Shown piece by piece: positions 1 to 10,773 of a DNA stretch of 64,000 nucleotides (its first letter is position 1; each line of letters starts with the position of its first letter). The stretch covers positions 7,461,451-7,525,450 of the forward strand of contig CAMZMU010000049.1 of assembly GCA_947311845.1 (NCBI GenBank). Direction: 5' to 3'. The translations under genes and the position numbers were made by a program. The stretch is from Poa pratensis (taxonomy: Eukaryota > Streptophyta > Magnoliopsida > Poales > Poaceae). The notes below the pieces were generated by a model. That model was not told the DNA's origin. It searched no databases and saw nothing but the letters and a program-made list of their open reading frames with translations.

Positions 1-880
1 ATATTGCAGATCTTTCCAATGCTTTTTCTCTATTCTCTTCGAGCAAGTCCAAAGAATCCTGCCGGTCTGCTCATTCTCAGTTTCAACAAAGCCGCCACTC
101 TAGGCGAGTCATGTATAATATCACTTGGCAATACTGCCTCTGCCCCATACACCATGAAGAAGGGCGTCATCTTTGTGGATCTATTTGGCGTTGTGTTGAT
201 TCCCCAAACTACAGATGGTAACTCCTCAACCACGCCCGGCGGCTCTGATGCACGGGACCGAAGACGTGGTTTTAAGCCTCTGAGTAATTCTTGATTTGCT
301 CTTTCTACTTGCCATTGGCCTGGCCTGGATGAGCGACTGAAGCCACATCAAACGTATACCATTGTTTCCACAAACTTTGCCATCTCTCCAAGTGACATGT
401 TAGTTCCATTATCTGTGATGATGCTATGAGGATATCCAATCCGATGTATGATCTTTTTCACAAACTTAATGTTGTAGCTGCTTCACAATTTGTAACTGGC
501 ATCACCTCAAACCCACTTTATAAATTTATCAATGGCACTAAGAGGTGGGTTTTCTTGCAAGGGGACATATGAAAGGGACCCACCATGTCAAGCCTCCAAA
601 CTGTAAAAGGCCAGGTCAAAGGTATTGTTCGCAATTCCTGAGTCGGCACATGAACTTGCCTTGCATATATTTGACACCCATCACATCTGTTCACTAGGCG
701 CTCTTGCATCTGCCTGGGCTGTAAGCCAAAAGAAACGTGCCTGAATGCTTTTGCTACTAAAGATCTTGTTGATGCATGATGGCCACAATCTCCCTCACGA
801 ATTTCTTTCAAATTTGCCGGCCCTCCTTTCCAGATACACATCTCTGAAAATACTCCTGACACGCTCCTTTTATATAATTC
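1..880 (-). pseudogene. Integrase of the Tat element (partial, broken)
   Basis: Read from 880 downward, the N-terminal zinc-binding part is visible at about 660-830 (a GDCGHH motif followed some 30 residues later by CDGC). It is followed by the start of the catalytic core (WPFTVWRLDMVGPF) near 560-610. The distal part of the core, with the conserved PNRS..TPFFMVYGAEA stretch, is at about 90-190. The middle, where the second Asp and the Glu of the DDE triad should lie, is not open in one frame. The gene is interrupted by frameshifts and runs off the left edge. Family assignment is from the motifs and the order after RNase H; it cannot be functional as read. Confidence 0.8.
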
Positions 881-1139
881 ACCATCAATAACACGTAGGC
901 CTTAGCCCGGCGGTACAATTTGCCGGGATATAACTTACTGCTGTGGCAACTCCCCTCGCAGAAGCTACGCCAAGTAAGGTTCTGTCCACTCTGGAATTTC
1001 AGTTTGCTGCTACCAAACTGTGAATCTGGGTTATCTTGCCACGCAAGTTCTTCCTCATCTTGAGAGCTTGACTGAAGGAGTCCACAGTTCATCCAAGAAA
1101 ACATTAGGTGGAAACCGGCTCTCTGCGTGAGCCGAGTCT

Positions 1140-2075
1140 TGATAAAGCGTCTGCAGCATCATTTTTCCTGCGATCAATGTGATCACTGATAGCCTGAGAA
1201 GAACCCGGCTACCCTATCCACTTCTCTTCTGTAAGCCGCCATTGTTGCATCCTTCCTATCCATGTTCCTGAAACTTGCTGTGCCACAAGATCTGAATCTC
1301 ATAGCACTTAATACGCTTGATGTTCATCTCCTTTGCCATGCGCAAACCATGCAGCAAGGCCTCATATTCTGCCACATTATTGGAACAGTCAAAATGAATT
1401 TGTAACACATAACTCAACTTGTCACCTTTTGAAGAAGTTAACACAACTCCGGCTCCTGAACTTGTTCTTGCTTAGACCCGTCAAAATGCATGATCCAAGA
1501 CTTGATACTTGGTGTAAGAGGTGGTGCACTTAACTGTGTCCAATCATTAAGAAAATCAGCCAACGCCTGAGACTTGATGGCTGTACGAGGCTATAGTTGA
1601 TATGATACGCCTCATCTCTATTGCCTACTTGGCAACTCTTCCTGTAGCTTCTGAGTTTCTGATAATATCTGCTAATGGAATTGAACTGACCACTGTAATT
1701 GGATGTTCCTGAAAATAAGGTTTCAACTTTCTACTCGCATGAAAACACCAGACACTATTTCTGCCAATGTGGATAGCGCTGCTTTGCCTCTGATAATACC
1801 TCACTGACGTAATAGACCGGCCTCTGGACCGGGTGTTCTTTGCCTACTTCTTTACGCTCCATCACCACCACCACAGCGCTAACAGCCTGAGGCCCGGCAG
1901 CGACATATAACAGCATGGGCTCTTTGGGACCCGCGCGCTGAATTGGCGCCTCTGATAGCTGCTTCTTGAGAGCTTCAAATGCCTCATCTGCCTCTTGATT
2001 CACACGAAGTTGCTGTTTTCTTCAGTAATTTGTATAAAGGGATGGCCTTCTCTCCGAGCCGGGATATAACCGGCC
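1140..2075 (-). pseudogene. Tandem RNase H domains of the Tat element (broken)
   Basis: Two RNase H-like pieces follow the reverse transcriptase. The first (about 1755-2003) contains the hybrid-strand RNase H stretch with QRPVYYVSEVLSEAKQRYPHWQK. The second (about 1256-1560) contains NNVAEYEALLHGLRMAKEM, the signature of the additional plant-acquired RNase H of Tat elements. RNase H would remove the RNA strand during reverse transcription. Both pieces are separated by stops and frame changes, and the acidic active-site residues are only partly visible. The match to the intact-order copy at 31.4-32.4 kb supports the assignment. Confidence 0.75.
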
Positions 2076-2083
2076 TAGCGCGG

Positions 2084-2940
2084 CTACACACCTGTTAACT
2101 TCTGAACATCTGCCAATTCCTCAGGTTTCTTCAAACTTTGAATAGCCTTGATCTTTTCCGGGTTTGCCTCGATTCCCCTCTCTGATACGATGAAACCAAG
2201 GAGCTTCCCAGCTGGAACACCAAATACACACTTTGTAGGATTGAGCTTCATCTTGTACTTTCGCAAGTTAACAAACGTCTCCCTTAGGTCATTAATGAAT
2301 GACCCGGCTTTCTCTGTCTTGATCACCACATCATCCACATAGGCATGGACATTGCGCCCAATCTGACCATGAAAACACTTCTGAATACACCTTTGGTACG
2401 TGGCACCTACGTTTTTCAATCCAAACGTCATGGTCTTGTAACAAAAAGCACCAAACGGGTTATGAACGCTGTCTTTTCCCAATCTTGCTGATTAAGCTTG
2501 ATCTGATGATATCCTGAGTATGCATCCAAAAAAACACAAGAGCTCGCTGCCCGCAACTGCGTCAATGATTTGATCAATGTGCGGCAGTGCAAATGGGTCC
2601 TTGGGACAATGCTTATTCAGACTTGTAAAATCAATGCACATCCTCCACTCATTATTTTTCTTCAGAACTAGAACCGGGTTAGCCAACCACTCTGGGTGAA
2701 AAACTTCCATGATAAAGCCAGCTGCTAGGAGCCGGGCTATCTCTTCTCCTATAGCCTTTCTTCTCTCTGCATTCATCTTCCTCAAACCTTGTTTTACCGG
2801 CCTTGCTTTGGGATCAACATGTAAGCGGTGCTTAGCGAGTTCAGTCGGAATGCCAGGCATGTCACTAGGTGTCCATGCAAAAACATCCCGATTCTCACGG
2901 ATGAACTCGATGAGCGCGCGCTTTCCTATTTATCAGTAAG
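2084..2940 (-). pseudogene. Reverse transcriptase of the Tat element (broken)
   Basis: Read on the minus strand, the N-terminal half at 2492-2860 carries the LLAAGFI, WRMCIDFTSLNK and CPKDPFALP motifs. The C-terminal half at 2084-2482 carries GLKNVGATYQR and the catalytic YVDD box (near 2330-2345), followed by LNPTKCVFGVPAGKLLGF. The two halves are in different frames, with a frameshift between about 2480 and 2560. The enzyme would copy element RNA into DNA in the virus-like particle. It is clearly Ty3/gypsy RT and matches the second Tat copy at 32.3-33.2 kb domain for domain. Inactive as read. Confidence 0.85.
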
Positions 2941-3598
2941 ATTGGACCTATGGCAAATGCTTGGAGGAATCCCCAGGCACGAAATCTACCATCTTTGTGT
3001 CTTGGGCGGCTTTGAACTTTGCCCTATCATCTTCTATTGTTGGTTTCTTAAGTGTTGTGTTATCCTCCGGGTCAAGATTAGACCTATAAGCTTTCAACTC
3101 CTCTTTCGCACAAGCATGCTCTGCCAAGGCCGCATCTCCTTCATCACACTGTGCTGCTATCTCTTTGTTGCCGTGAACTATGATGATCCCCTTAGGACCC
3201 GGTATTTTCAACTGTAAGTACACATAACACGGCCTCGCCCATGAACTTGGCGTAAGCCGGCCTTCCGAACAATGCATGATAAGGACTCCGAAATTTTACT
3301 ACCTCAAAAACGAGCCACTCAGAACGAAAGTTGTCAATGGACTCGCCAAAAGCAACCTCTAACGAAAATTTTCCCTCTGGTGTCGCTGACTTTCCTGGAA
3401 CTATGCCATGAAAAACGGTGGATGTCTTTTGCAGCTGTGACGTTTTGAGACCCATACGCAAAAACGTCTCCAATACATGATGTTGATACTACTTCCACAT
3501 CCATCAGGACTTTCTTCAGCTCAAAGCCACCCACTTGAGGAGCCACAATTAGAGCTAACAGACCCGGGTGCTCCACAACATCCGGGTGATCCGCTCTA
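2941..3598 (-). pseudogene. Protease and protease-RT linker of the Tat element (broken)
   Basis: The minus strand shows HPGLLALIVAPQVGGFELKKVLMDVE at about 3495-3580, the stretch that in this family leads into the aspartic protease active site. The active-site Asp-(Ser/Asn)-Gly itself is mutated. Further down are FHGIVPGKSATP (about 3395-3435) and the conserved FE.V.FRSPYHALFGRPAYAKF motif near 3245-3310, both usual in Tat protease. The insertion point of the Athila-like element (3598/13944) lies just upstream, in the gag-protease linker. Several frames are needed to read it. Confidence 0.7.
3594..3598. repeat. Target-site duplication (left copy), CTCTA
   Basis: CTCTA here is repeated at 13939-13943, directly after the 3' LTR. 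The 5-bp duplication proves that 3599-13938 is one insertion unit. Confidence 0.95.
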
Positions 3599-5105
3599 TG
3601 ATACGTCCATTTCGCATCACTATTTTATAGCATAATTTACTGTTATTCAATGATATATTTCATATTAAGAGGAGTTACTTATGTTATTTTGTCTTATTTT
3701 GCATGTTTGATGATCATTGGATAATTAACTGCCGGAGTCAGATTTCAGCTGGAAAAAGCAACGTCAAGGCACTATATTTCTGGAGCACTAAAAATATTTC
3801 CGAGAAGACAGATGTTCCTATTTTATCAGAAGATGGACTAAGCCAAAAGGGGAGGCTGAGATGGGCCAGGAGGGGCCCACACCACCCCTGGGCGCGGGGC
3901 CCACCTTGGCCGCGCCCTGGCCAGGTGTGGCCCCTGGCCCACCTCAGGCGCTCCCCCTTCGCGTACTTCATCCCCCAGAAACCCTAAGACACGGGGAGTC
4001 CGTGAGAAAATATTCCGCCGCCTCCACGAGGCGGAAACCACAGAGAGAGAAAAAGCTCTCCGGCAGGGAGAAATCTGCCGGGGAAATTCCTTCCCGGAGG
4101 GGGAGATCATCGCCATCCTCATCGTCATCGCGCTGGACTTCATCGGGATCATCATCATCATCTCCACCGCCATCACCACCATCACCGCTGCACCATCTCG
4201 TTCCGCTGTAACATCTAGGGCTATACTTTGTTTAGTTCATAGGGGAAACTCTCCCGGTGTTAATTACTCCTTGTGGTTGATGCTATTGAGTTTTATCGGT
4301 GAATTAAAGTATATGTTCAGATCGTTATCCATCATTATATCACCTCTGATCATGATCCATATGATGTCTCGTGAGTAGTTCGATTAGTTCTTGAGGACAT
4401 GGGAGAAGTCACGCTGTTAGTAGTGGAATTATGTTGAGTAATATTTAATGGTTTGATATTTAAGTTGTGGTGCTATTCTTCTAGTGGTGTCGTGTGAACG
4501 TCGACTACATGACACTTCACCTTTATGGGCCTAGAGGAGTGCATTGTGTATTTGGTTGCTAATTGTGGGGTTGCCGGAGTGACAGAAACCTAAACCCCCG
4601 TTAGTATACCGGTGCACAAGGGAGCGTAGGATCTCAGAGTTTAAGGCTGTGGTTAGATTTATCTTAATTACTTTCTTGTAACTGCGGATGCTTGCAAGAG
4701 GTATAATCACAAGTATGTATTAGTCCAAGTAAGGGCGGTGCATTAGCATAGGTTCACCCACACAACACTTATCAAAACAATAAAGATTAATCAACTATGT
4801 GAAGCGAAAGCACTTGACTAGAATCCCGTGTGTCCTCAAGAACATTTTGTCATCATAAGTAAACCAACCGGCTTGTCCTTTGCTCTAAAAAGGATTGGGC
4901 CACTTGCTGCAATTATTATTACTGTCTTTTACTTACTCGCATTTTATTTACCTGCTATATCAAAAACCCCTAAAAACTTGTCTGCTAGCATTTACAGTGA
5001 AACCTTTACCGAAACTCCTTGTCAGCACCTTCTGCTCCTCGTTGGGTTCGACACTCTTATTTATCGAAAGTACTACGATACACCCCCTATACTTGTGGGT
5101 CATCA
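3599..5105 (+). repeat. 5' LTR of the Athila-like element
   Basis: Begins TGATACGTCC and ends GGGTCATCA; the partner is 12433-13938. It contains a GC-rich block at about 3860-3960 that recurs upstream of the extra ORF, and a CATCAT-type microsatellite at about 4110-4195 that differs by one triplet between the two LTRs. Confidence 0.95.
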
Positions 5106-5116
5106 AGACTATTTTC

Positions 5117-5134
5117 TGGCGCCGTTGCCGGGGA
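5117..5134 (+). other. Primer binding site, tRNA-Asp
   Basis: TGGCGCCGTTGCCGGGGA lies 11 nt after the 5' LTR and is complementary to the 3' end of plant tRNA-Asp (including CCA). This is where minus-strand DNA synthesis would start. Confidence 0.9.
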
Positions 5135-5220
5135 GTGAAGCGCTATTGGTAAGTGGAATTGGTAAGGGAAACTTTTACTGTAGGTGCTATTTTTATTTCT
5201 GCTTGCTACTTTATTTTATC

Positions 5221-6543
5221 ATGGAGAGATCTCCATTTGAATCCCTGTTTGGAAATACTACTACCACTGCTAAGGTAGTAGAAGAGGAACCACCTGATCA
5301 AGTAATTCCATTTAAAATACCTATGAAAATTGTTGAACGAGTTACGAATAACCGCTATGCAGGAGATGGAACTGTCCCTCCTGGGGATCATTTGCTATTT
5401 ATTCATGAATTATGCGAGTTGTTCAAGTGTGCAGGTATTTCAATGGAAGAGGTCAAGAAGAAATTGTTTTCTATATCGTTGACTGGTAAAGCTGCAAAAT
5501 GGTATAGGATGCTGAAAAATGGGCGTTCTATTGGCTGGGAGGAGATTGTGCCTCTCTTTTATTCTAAATTTTATCCTCCTAGTGAAATTCATCAAGATCG
5601 GAATCATATATATAATTTTTGGCCTCATGATGGAGAAAGTATTGCCCAAGCGTGGGGGAGATTGAAATCATTAATGCTCAAATGCCCCATTCATGAGCTT
5701 CCTGGTAATGTTGTTATTGATAACTTCTATGCAAGGCTTTCTCTTCAAGATAAAACTCTATTGGATACCTCTTGTGCTGGATCATTTACGCGTAATAAAG
5801 AGGAAGTTAAATGGGACCTTCTTGATCGGATTGAGGAAAATACTGAAGGATGGGAGAACGACAAAGGTAGAGAATCAGGTATAAAGCATGATTACGAATG
5901 CATTAAAACTTTTATGAATACTGATAATTTTCGTAATCTCTATGATATGTATGGTCTTGATTCTCAAGTTATTGCAAACTGTTACAAGGCTTTTGCCTCT
6001 TATCTTGATGTTCCTAAAGAAAGTTGCAATAAGTATCATTTGCCTTACAAAGATAATACTAATTCTGCCAATATTAAAAACATTGAAGTTCATACAGTTG
6101 ATCGTATCTTGCCAGAACCTTATATTGAGAAACCACCTTTTCCTGTTAAAATTAGGGAACATTCTATCATAGCTAGTGTGGTTAATAAAAGTGCAAAGAA
6201 AGCTTTAGAACCTGCTGAACAAATAGCGGTAGAACCCACAATAGCAATAGTAAAGGATTTGGTAACTGAAAATGTAGAAGGAGGACATATTATCTTTTGT
6301 GAAGATGCCTCTAATATTGTTTCACATCCCGGTAGAGCTAGGAAAACAAGTGTTCCTGTGCTTTCAGTCAAAATAGGAGAACATTGCTATTATGGTTTAT
6401 GTGATATTGGTGCAAGTTCTAGCGCTATTCCTTTTGATCTTTATAAAGAAATTATGCATGAAATTGGTCCTTGCGAACTTGAGGAGATTGATGTGGTTAT
6501 TCAGCTTGCTAATAGAGAAACTATCTCCCAATTGGTATTGTGA
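5221..6543 (+). CDS. Gag with N-terminal part of protease
   Basis: Opens at ATG 5221, 116 nt after the 5' LTR, and runs 440 codons. The same frame is open further upstream into the LTR, but 5221 is the first sensible start after the primer site. The capsid-type region (about residues 50-200) includes the conserved LTGKAAKWYRML and W..I...FYSKFYPP stretches of plant retrotransposon gag. No CCHC zinc knuckle is seen. Near residue 395 is a DIGAS motif, the aspartic protease active site with Ile in place of the usual Ser/Thr. The frame stops at 6541 in the middle of the protease. The protease continues in another frame, with the break at a CCC run near 6527-6530. Confidence 0.85.
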   Translation: MERSPFESLFGNTTTTAKVVEEEPPDQVIPFKIPMKIVERVTNNRYAGDGTVPPGDHLLFIHELCELFKCAGISMEEVKKKLFSISLTGKAAKWYRMLKNGRSIGWEEIVPLFYSKFYPPSEIHQDRNHIYNFWPHDGESIAQAWGRLKSLMLKCPIHELPGNVVIDNFYARLSLQDKTLLDTSCAGSFTRNKEEVKWDLLDRIEENTEGWENDKGRESGIKHDYECIKTFMNTDNFRNLYDMYGLDSQVIANCYKAFASYLDVPKESCNKYHLPYKDNTNSANIKNIEVHTVDRILPEPYIEKPPFPVKIREHSIIASVVNKSAKKALEPAEQIAVEPTIAIVKDLVTENVEGGHIIFCEDASNIVSHPGRARKTSVPVLSVKIGEHCYYGLCDIGASSSAIPFDLYKEIMHEIGPCELEEIDVVIQLANRETISQLVL

Positions 6544-8103
6544 GAGATGTTGAAGTTTTATGTGGTAAGACTAAATACCCTGCTGATTTTCTAGTACTTG
6601 GTTCTGTTGCTAGTAAAGCGTGTCCCATTATTTTTGGTAGGCCTTTCTTGAATACATGTGGTGCCATTATAGATTGTAAGAAAGAGAAAATTTACACTAA
6701 ATTTAATGGAGAATCTTATGAGTTTAATTTCTCTAAGTTTGGTAAACAACTTTATGAAACTGAATTACCTAATGAGAATTTTCAAGTTGAACAACTTGCT
6801 TCTATTGCTGTTGCTCCTAACAATGCCTTGCAGCAATTCATGGAGGAACACGAAAGTGAAGTATTTATGGAGGAGAGGAATGAGATTGACAATGCCTTTC
6901 TTCGTCAACCACCAATACTTAAGCATAATTTGCCTGTGGAAGATTTGGGTACCTCAGCGCCTCCTAAGGAAGATCCTGTCTTCGATTTAAAACCGTTACC
7001 TGATAATCTTAAGTATGTTTATCTTGATGAAAGGAAAGTATATCCTGCTATTATTAGTTCTAAACTTTCAGGTAATGAAGAAGCAAGGTTATTAGAAGTA
7101 CTAAAGAAACATCGAGGAGCTATGGGATACACTTTGGATGATTTAAAGGGGATTTCTCCTACTATATGTCAACATGCCATCAACATTGAACCCGATGCAA
7201 AACCTGTTGTTGAGCATCAGCGTCGCTTGATCCCTAAGATGAAAGAAGTGGTAAGAAATGAGGTATTAAAACTTCTTGATGCTGGTATAATTTATCCTAT
7301 TGCTGATAGTAGATGGGTAAGTCCTGTGCATTGTGTCCCTAAGAAAGGAGGAGTTACTGTTGTACCAAATGAAAATGATGAACTTATTCCTCAAAGAGTA
7401 GTAGTGGGATATAGGATGTGCATTGATTTTAGAAAGGTCAATAAAGTAACTAAGAAAGATCATTATCCTTTGCCTTTTATTGATCAAATGTTAGAAAGGT
7501 TGTCTAAGAAAACCCATTTTTGTTTCCTTGATGGTTATTCTGGATTCTCACAAATTGCTGTTAAAGCACAAGATCAAGAGAAAACAACTTTTACTTGTCC
7601 TTATGGAACTTATGCTTATAGACGTATGCCTTTTGGTTTGTGTAATGCTCCTGCTACGTTCCAAAGATGCATGTCTGCTATTTTTCATGGTTTTTGTGAG
7701 AAATTGTGGAAGTATTCATGGACGATTTTTCCGTCTACGGAACTTCCTTTGATAATTGCTTGCACAATCTTGATAAAGTTTTGCAGAGATGTGAGGAGAC
7801 AAATCTTGTTCTTAATTGGGAGAAATGTCATTTCATGGTTAATGAAGGAATTGTCCTAGGGCACAAAATTTCTGAAAGAGGTATTGAAGTGGACAGAGCT
7901 AAGTTGAAGCAATCGAGAAAATGCCCTGTCCAAGGGATGTGAAAGGTATCCGTAGTATTCTCGGTCATGCCGGTTTTTATAGGAGGTTTATTAAAGATTT
8001 CTCTAAAATTTCAAAACCCCTCACTAATCTTCTTCAAAAAGATGTACCTTTTGTTTTTGATGATGATTGCAAGGAAGCTTTTGAAACTCTAAAAAAGCTT
8101 TAA
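6516..8103 (+). pseudogene. Protease C-terminus and reverse transcriptase (frameshifted)
   Basis: The protease end (about 6540-6690) includes FLVLGS and PIIFGRPFLNT, the flap-distal motif. RT follows: LDAGIIYPI.DS.WVSPVHCVPKKGG at about 7275-7350, YRMCIDFRKVNK at 7411, LDGYSGFSQI near 7530 and MPFGLCNAPATFQRCM at about 7627. The catalytic MDD box at about 7715-7725 is in a second frame. A third frame resumes near 7921 with GHAGFYRRFIKDFSK, the RT connection. Frame changes lie near 6528, 7700, 7905 and 8095. Each is a one-base shortfall at a homopolymer (CCC, AAA, AA, AAAAAA). Either the copy is dead or the base calls are wrong. Confidence 0.85.
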
Positions 8104-8520
8104 TCACAGCTCCTGTTGTTCAACCTCCTGATTGGACTTTACCTTTTGAAATAATGTGTGATGCTAGTGATTTTGCTGTAGGAGCTGTTCTTGGACAGCG
8201 GGTAGACAAGAAGTTAAATGTTATTCATTATGCTAGTAAAACACTTGATGCCGCTCAAAAGAATTATGCTACTACTGAAAAGGAATTTTTAGCAGTTGTT
8301 TTTGCTTGTGATAAATTTAGACCTTATATTGTTGATTCAAAAGTTACTATTCACACTGATCATGCTGCTATTAGATACCTTATGGAAAAGAAAGATGCTA
8401 AGCCTAGGCTCATAAGATGGGTACTTTACTGCAAGAATTTGATTTACATATCGTAGATAGGAAAGGTGCTGAAAATCCTGTTGCTGATAATTTGTCTAGA
8501 TTAGAAAACATTTCAGATGA
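8104..8520 (+). pseudogene. RNase H domain (frameshifted)
   Basis: Contains [16 protein letters not shown] at 8154, where CDAS holds the first active-site Asp. [25 protein letters not shown] follows, then [10 protein letters not shown] (about 8358) and, after a frame change near 8425-8432 at a TTT run, DNLSRL at about 8487. These are the usual Ty3/gypsy RNase H landmarks, positioned between RT and integrase. Only one RNase H is present, unlike the Tat elements in the window, which agrees with an Athila rather than Tat assignment. Confidence 0.85.
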
Positions 8521-9928
8521 TCCTATACCTGTTAATGATAGTTTTCCAAATGAACAATTGGCTGCGATAAAGGTAAGCTCACGCGAAAGTCCTTGGTATG
8601 CTGATTATGCTAATTTTATTGTTGCCAAGTATTTGCCTCCGACCTTTACAGCTCAGCAAAGAAGAAAGTTCTTTTATGATTTGAGGCATTATTTTTGGGA
8701 TGACCCACATTTGTATAAAGAAGGAGTAGATGGCATTATGCGAAGATGTGTTCCTGAGTATGAACAGAAAGAAATATTGAGCAAATGCCATGGAAGTGCT
8801 TATGGAGGACATCACGCTGGAGATAGAACTGCGCAAAAGGTTCTACAATCAGGTTTTTATTGGCCTACCCTTTTTAGAGATGCTAGAAAATTTGTTTTAT
8901 CATGTGATGAATGTCAAAGAGTAGGTAACATTAGTAGACGTAATGAAATGCCTATGAATTATTCTCTTGTTATTGAACCTTTCGACTGTTGGGGATTTGA
9001 CTTTATGGGTCCTTTTCCTTCCTCAAATGGTTATACTCACATACTTGTTGCTGTTGATTATGTTACTAAATGGGTAGAAGCTATACCAACTTCTAGTGCT
9101 GATGGTGAGACATCATTAAAAATGCTTAAAGATATTATCTTCCCTAGGTTTGGTGTGCCTAGATATCTCATGACTGATGGGGTTCTCATTTTATTCATGG
9201 TGCTTTTAGAAAAACTTAGCTAAGTATGATGTTAATCATAGAATTGCTTCACCATATCATCCCAAACAAGTGGTCAAGTAGAATTGTCAAATAGAGAGAT
9301 TAAGTCTATTTTGCAAAAGACTGTTAATAAATCTAGAAAAAATTGGTCTAAAAAGCTTAACGATGCTTTGTGGGCTTATAGAACTGCTTATAAAAATCCT
9401 ATGGGAATGTCTCCTTACAAAATGGTTTATGGAAAAGCTTGTCATTTGCCTTTAGAATTAGAACATAAAGCCTATTGGGCGGTGAAAGAACTTAATAGAG
9501 ACTTTAAACTTGCCGGTAAAAAGAGATTGCTTAATTTGAATTCTTTAGATGAATGGAGAAATGCAGCTTATGAAAATGCTAGGCTCTTTAAAGAGAAAGT
9601 TAAGCAATGGCATGATAGAAGAATTCTTAAGAGAGAATTTAACGTAGGTGAAAAAGTTTTATTGTATAGGTCTCGTCTCAGATTTTTTGCAGGAAAATTA
9701 CTTTCAAAATGGGAAGGACCTTATATCATTGAGGAGGTCTATCGCTCAGGTGCGATTAAAATCAATTCACTAGATGGGGACAGACCACAAGTGGTTAATG
9801 GTCAAAGACTCAAGCATTACATTTCTGGAGATTCTTATAATGAAGATGTTGATCTTATCAAAGTGGTAACTCCAGAGGATTTTATAAAAAGTCAAATTCA
9901 GACAACTGCAAAAGCTGATTTGGAATAG
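8521..9928 (+). pseudogene. Integrase (frameshifted), with C-terminal domain
   Basis: The zinc-binding part is complete: CHGSAYGGHHAGDRT at about 8787 and CDECQR near 8910. The catalytic core starts WGFDFMGPF (first Asp, about 9000) and reaches MTDG (second Asp, about 9172). The frame is then lost at a GGGG run and recovered by 9284, where SNREIKSIL marks the region next to the catalytic Glu. The C-terminal part has WAYRTAYKNPMGMSPYKMVYGK and the GPY-like KWEGPYIIEEV (about 9708-9740). The ORF ends at 9926-9928. Integrase would join element DNA to the chromosome. Confidence 0.85.
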
Positions 9929-10026
9929 GTAACAGTTTCGGTAAGAAAAAGTTCGCGATTTACTTTTCAACCTAAATATTTATTGTTTTTACATAATATG
10001 GAAAATTATGAGTCGGAAAAGGGTAG

Positions 10027-10107
10027 GAAACGGTGCCCGAGGGCACCACACCACCCCTGGGCGCGGGCCCCACCCTGGCCGCGCCGTGGGTGCGTGTGGG
10101 CACCTCG
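10027..10107 (+). repeat. GC-rich block copied from the LTR
   Basis: The stretch around CACCACCCCTGGGCGCGG matches the block at about 3870-3945 and 12705-12780 inside the LTRs. It is a third copy, in the internal region just upstream of the extra ORF, and may carry promoter or enhancer function (inference). Confidence 0.7.
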
Positions 10108-10164
10108 GAGCCCGTCTCCGACCCCGTTTCGTCCTGTACCTTCCTTTTGTGTAAAACTTTTTGC

Positions 10165-10172
10165 TATATAAT
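10165..10172 (+). promoter_or_regulatory. Candidate internal TATA box for the extra ORF
   Basis: TATATAAT lies 83 nt upstream of ATG 10255, downstream of the LTR-like GC block. A good splice acceptor (pyrimidine-rich stretch ending CTGACAG at 10237) sits between them, so the ORF could come from its own promoter or from a spliced genomic RNA. Neither can be decided from sequence. Confidence 0.4.
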
Positions 10173-10254
10173 CACCCGGATCTCGAGGTCCGTATATCGT
10201 GTTTTCGCCGTGTTTCGTTTTCAAGCTGTTCTGACAGGAATTTCAAGTCCCTAC

Positions 10255-10719
10255 ATGGCGTCGCGAGGAGTGTACGGTGAGAAGTATGCAGCAAGGCGCC
10301 GACGTGAACTCGAACGCGATGTGGAAGAGGGAACCTTCGTCGGTTGGGCGACGGAGGAGGAGATTGCTGCTAGGAGAGCTGACATGGATCGAAGCATCAG
10401 AGAGGAGGTGCAAGCTGGCCAGCCTCGCCAACAAGGAGAATCAAGGCCGAGCAACTCCACCTTTGTGGGATCAATTAATCCTCAACGTGCTTTTTCTCAT
10501 AATGTGCAGGGAGTCACCCCACCAATTCCAGATTTGCGGTTTTCCCCTGCAGCTGCTGAAGCTCTCCGAACCACGAACGAGTTTTGTGACCAATTTCGTA
10601 TCCTGAGAGCTGAGGTGGAAATACTTCAAGATGAGAATAACAGGCTCCGCCGGATGCTCGAACGTTTCCTAACCCCGATTGCCGTAGTACCACCGTCGCC
10701 ACCAAGAGATCAAGCCTAA
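10255..10719 (+). CDS. Extra ORF after integrase, coiled-coil protein of unknown function
   Basis: An intact 154-codon ORF in sense orientation, starting at ATG 10255 and ending TAA 10717-10719. I do not recognise a named domain. The N-terminus is basic then mixed-charge (MASRGVYGEKYAARRRRELE), followed by a Glu/Arg-rich helical part (about residues 12-52). A Pro-rich linker follows. Residues about 105-140 have heptad-like spacing (FRILRAEVEILQDENNRLRRML) that predicts a short coiled coil. No signal peptide or membrane segment is seen, so it does not look like an envelope protein, although its position matches the env-like ORF of Athila elements. It is uninterrupted while pol is frameshifted. 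Confidence 0.6.
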   Translation: MASRGVYGEKYAARRRRELERDVEEGTFVGWATEEEIAARRADMDRSIREEVQAGQPRQQGESRPSNSTFVGSINPQRAFSHNVQGVTPPIPDLRFSPAAAEALRTTNEFCDQFRILRAEVEILQDENNRLRRMLERFLTPIAVVPPSPPRDQA

Positions 10720-10735
10720 ATCGTCAAGGGGTAAT

Positions 10736-10773
10736 GGCACTCCCTTGGCTTGTTCCAAGCTTGGGGGAGTGCC
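10736..10773 (+). other. Hairpin with an internal polypurine-like tract
   Basis: GGCACTCCC and GGGAGTGCC pair over 9 bp with a smaller TTGG/CCAA pairing inside. The right arm includes AAGCTTGGGGGAG, very like the true polypurine tract at 12420-12432. It lies 17 nt after the extra ORF stop. It could be an RNA structure or a second plus-strand priming site. Confidence 0.5.

Noticed and set aside
5117..5134. tRNA-like matches at the primer binding sites (also 16820-16837, 37776-37793)
   Set aside because: Only 18 nt complementary to tRNA 3' ends; there is no cloverleaf, so they are primer sites and not tRNA genes.
4828..5220. Open frame upstream of gag that begins inside the 5' LTR
   Set aside because: It crosses the LTR end and the primer binding site; gag from ATG 5221 is the sensible unit. 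The matching frame at 13662 in the 3' LTR is the same sequence.
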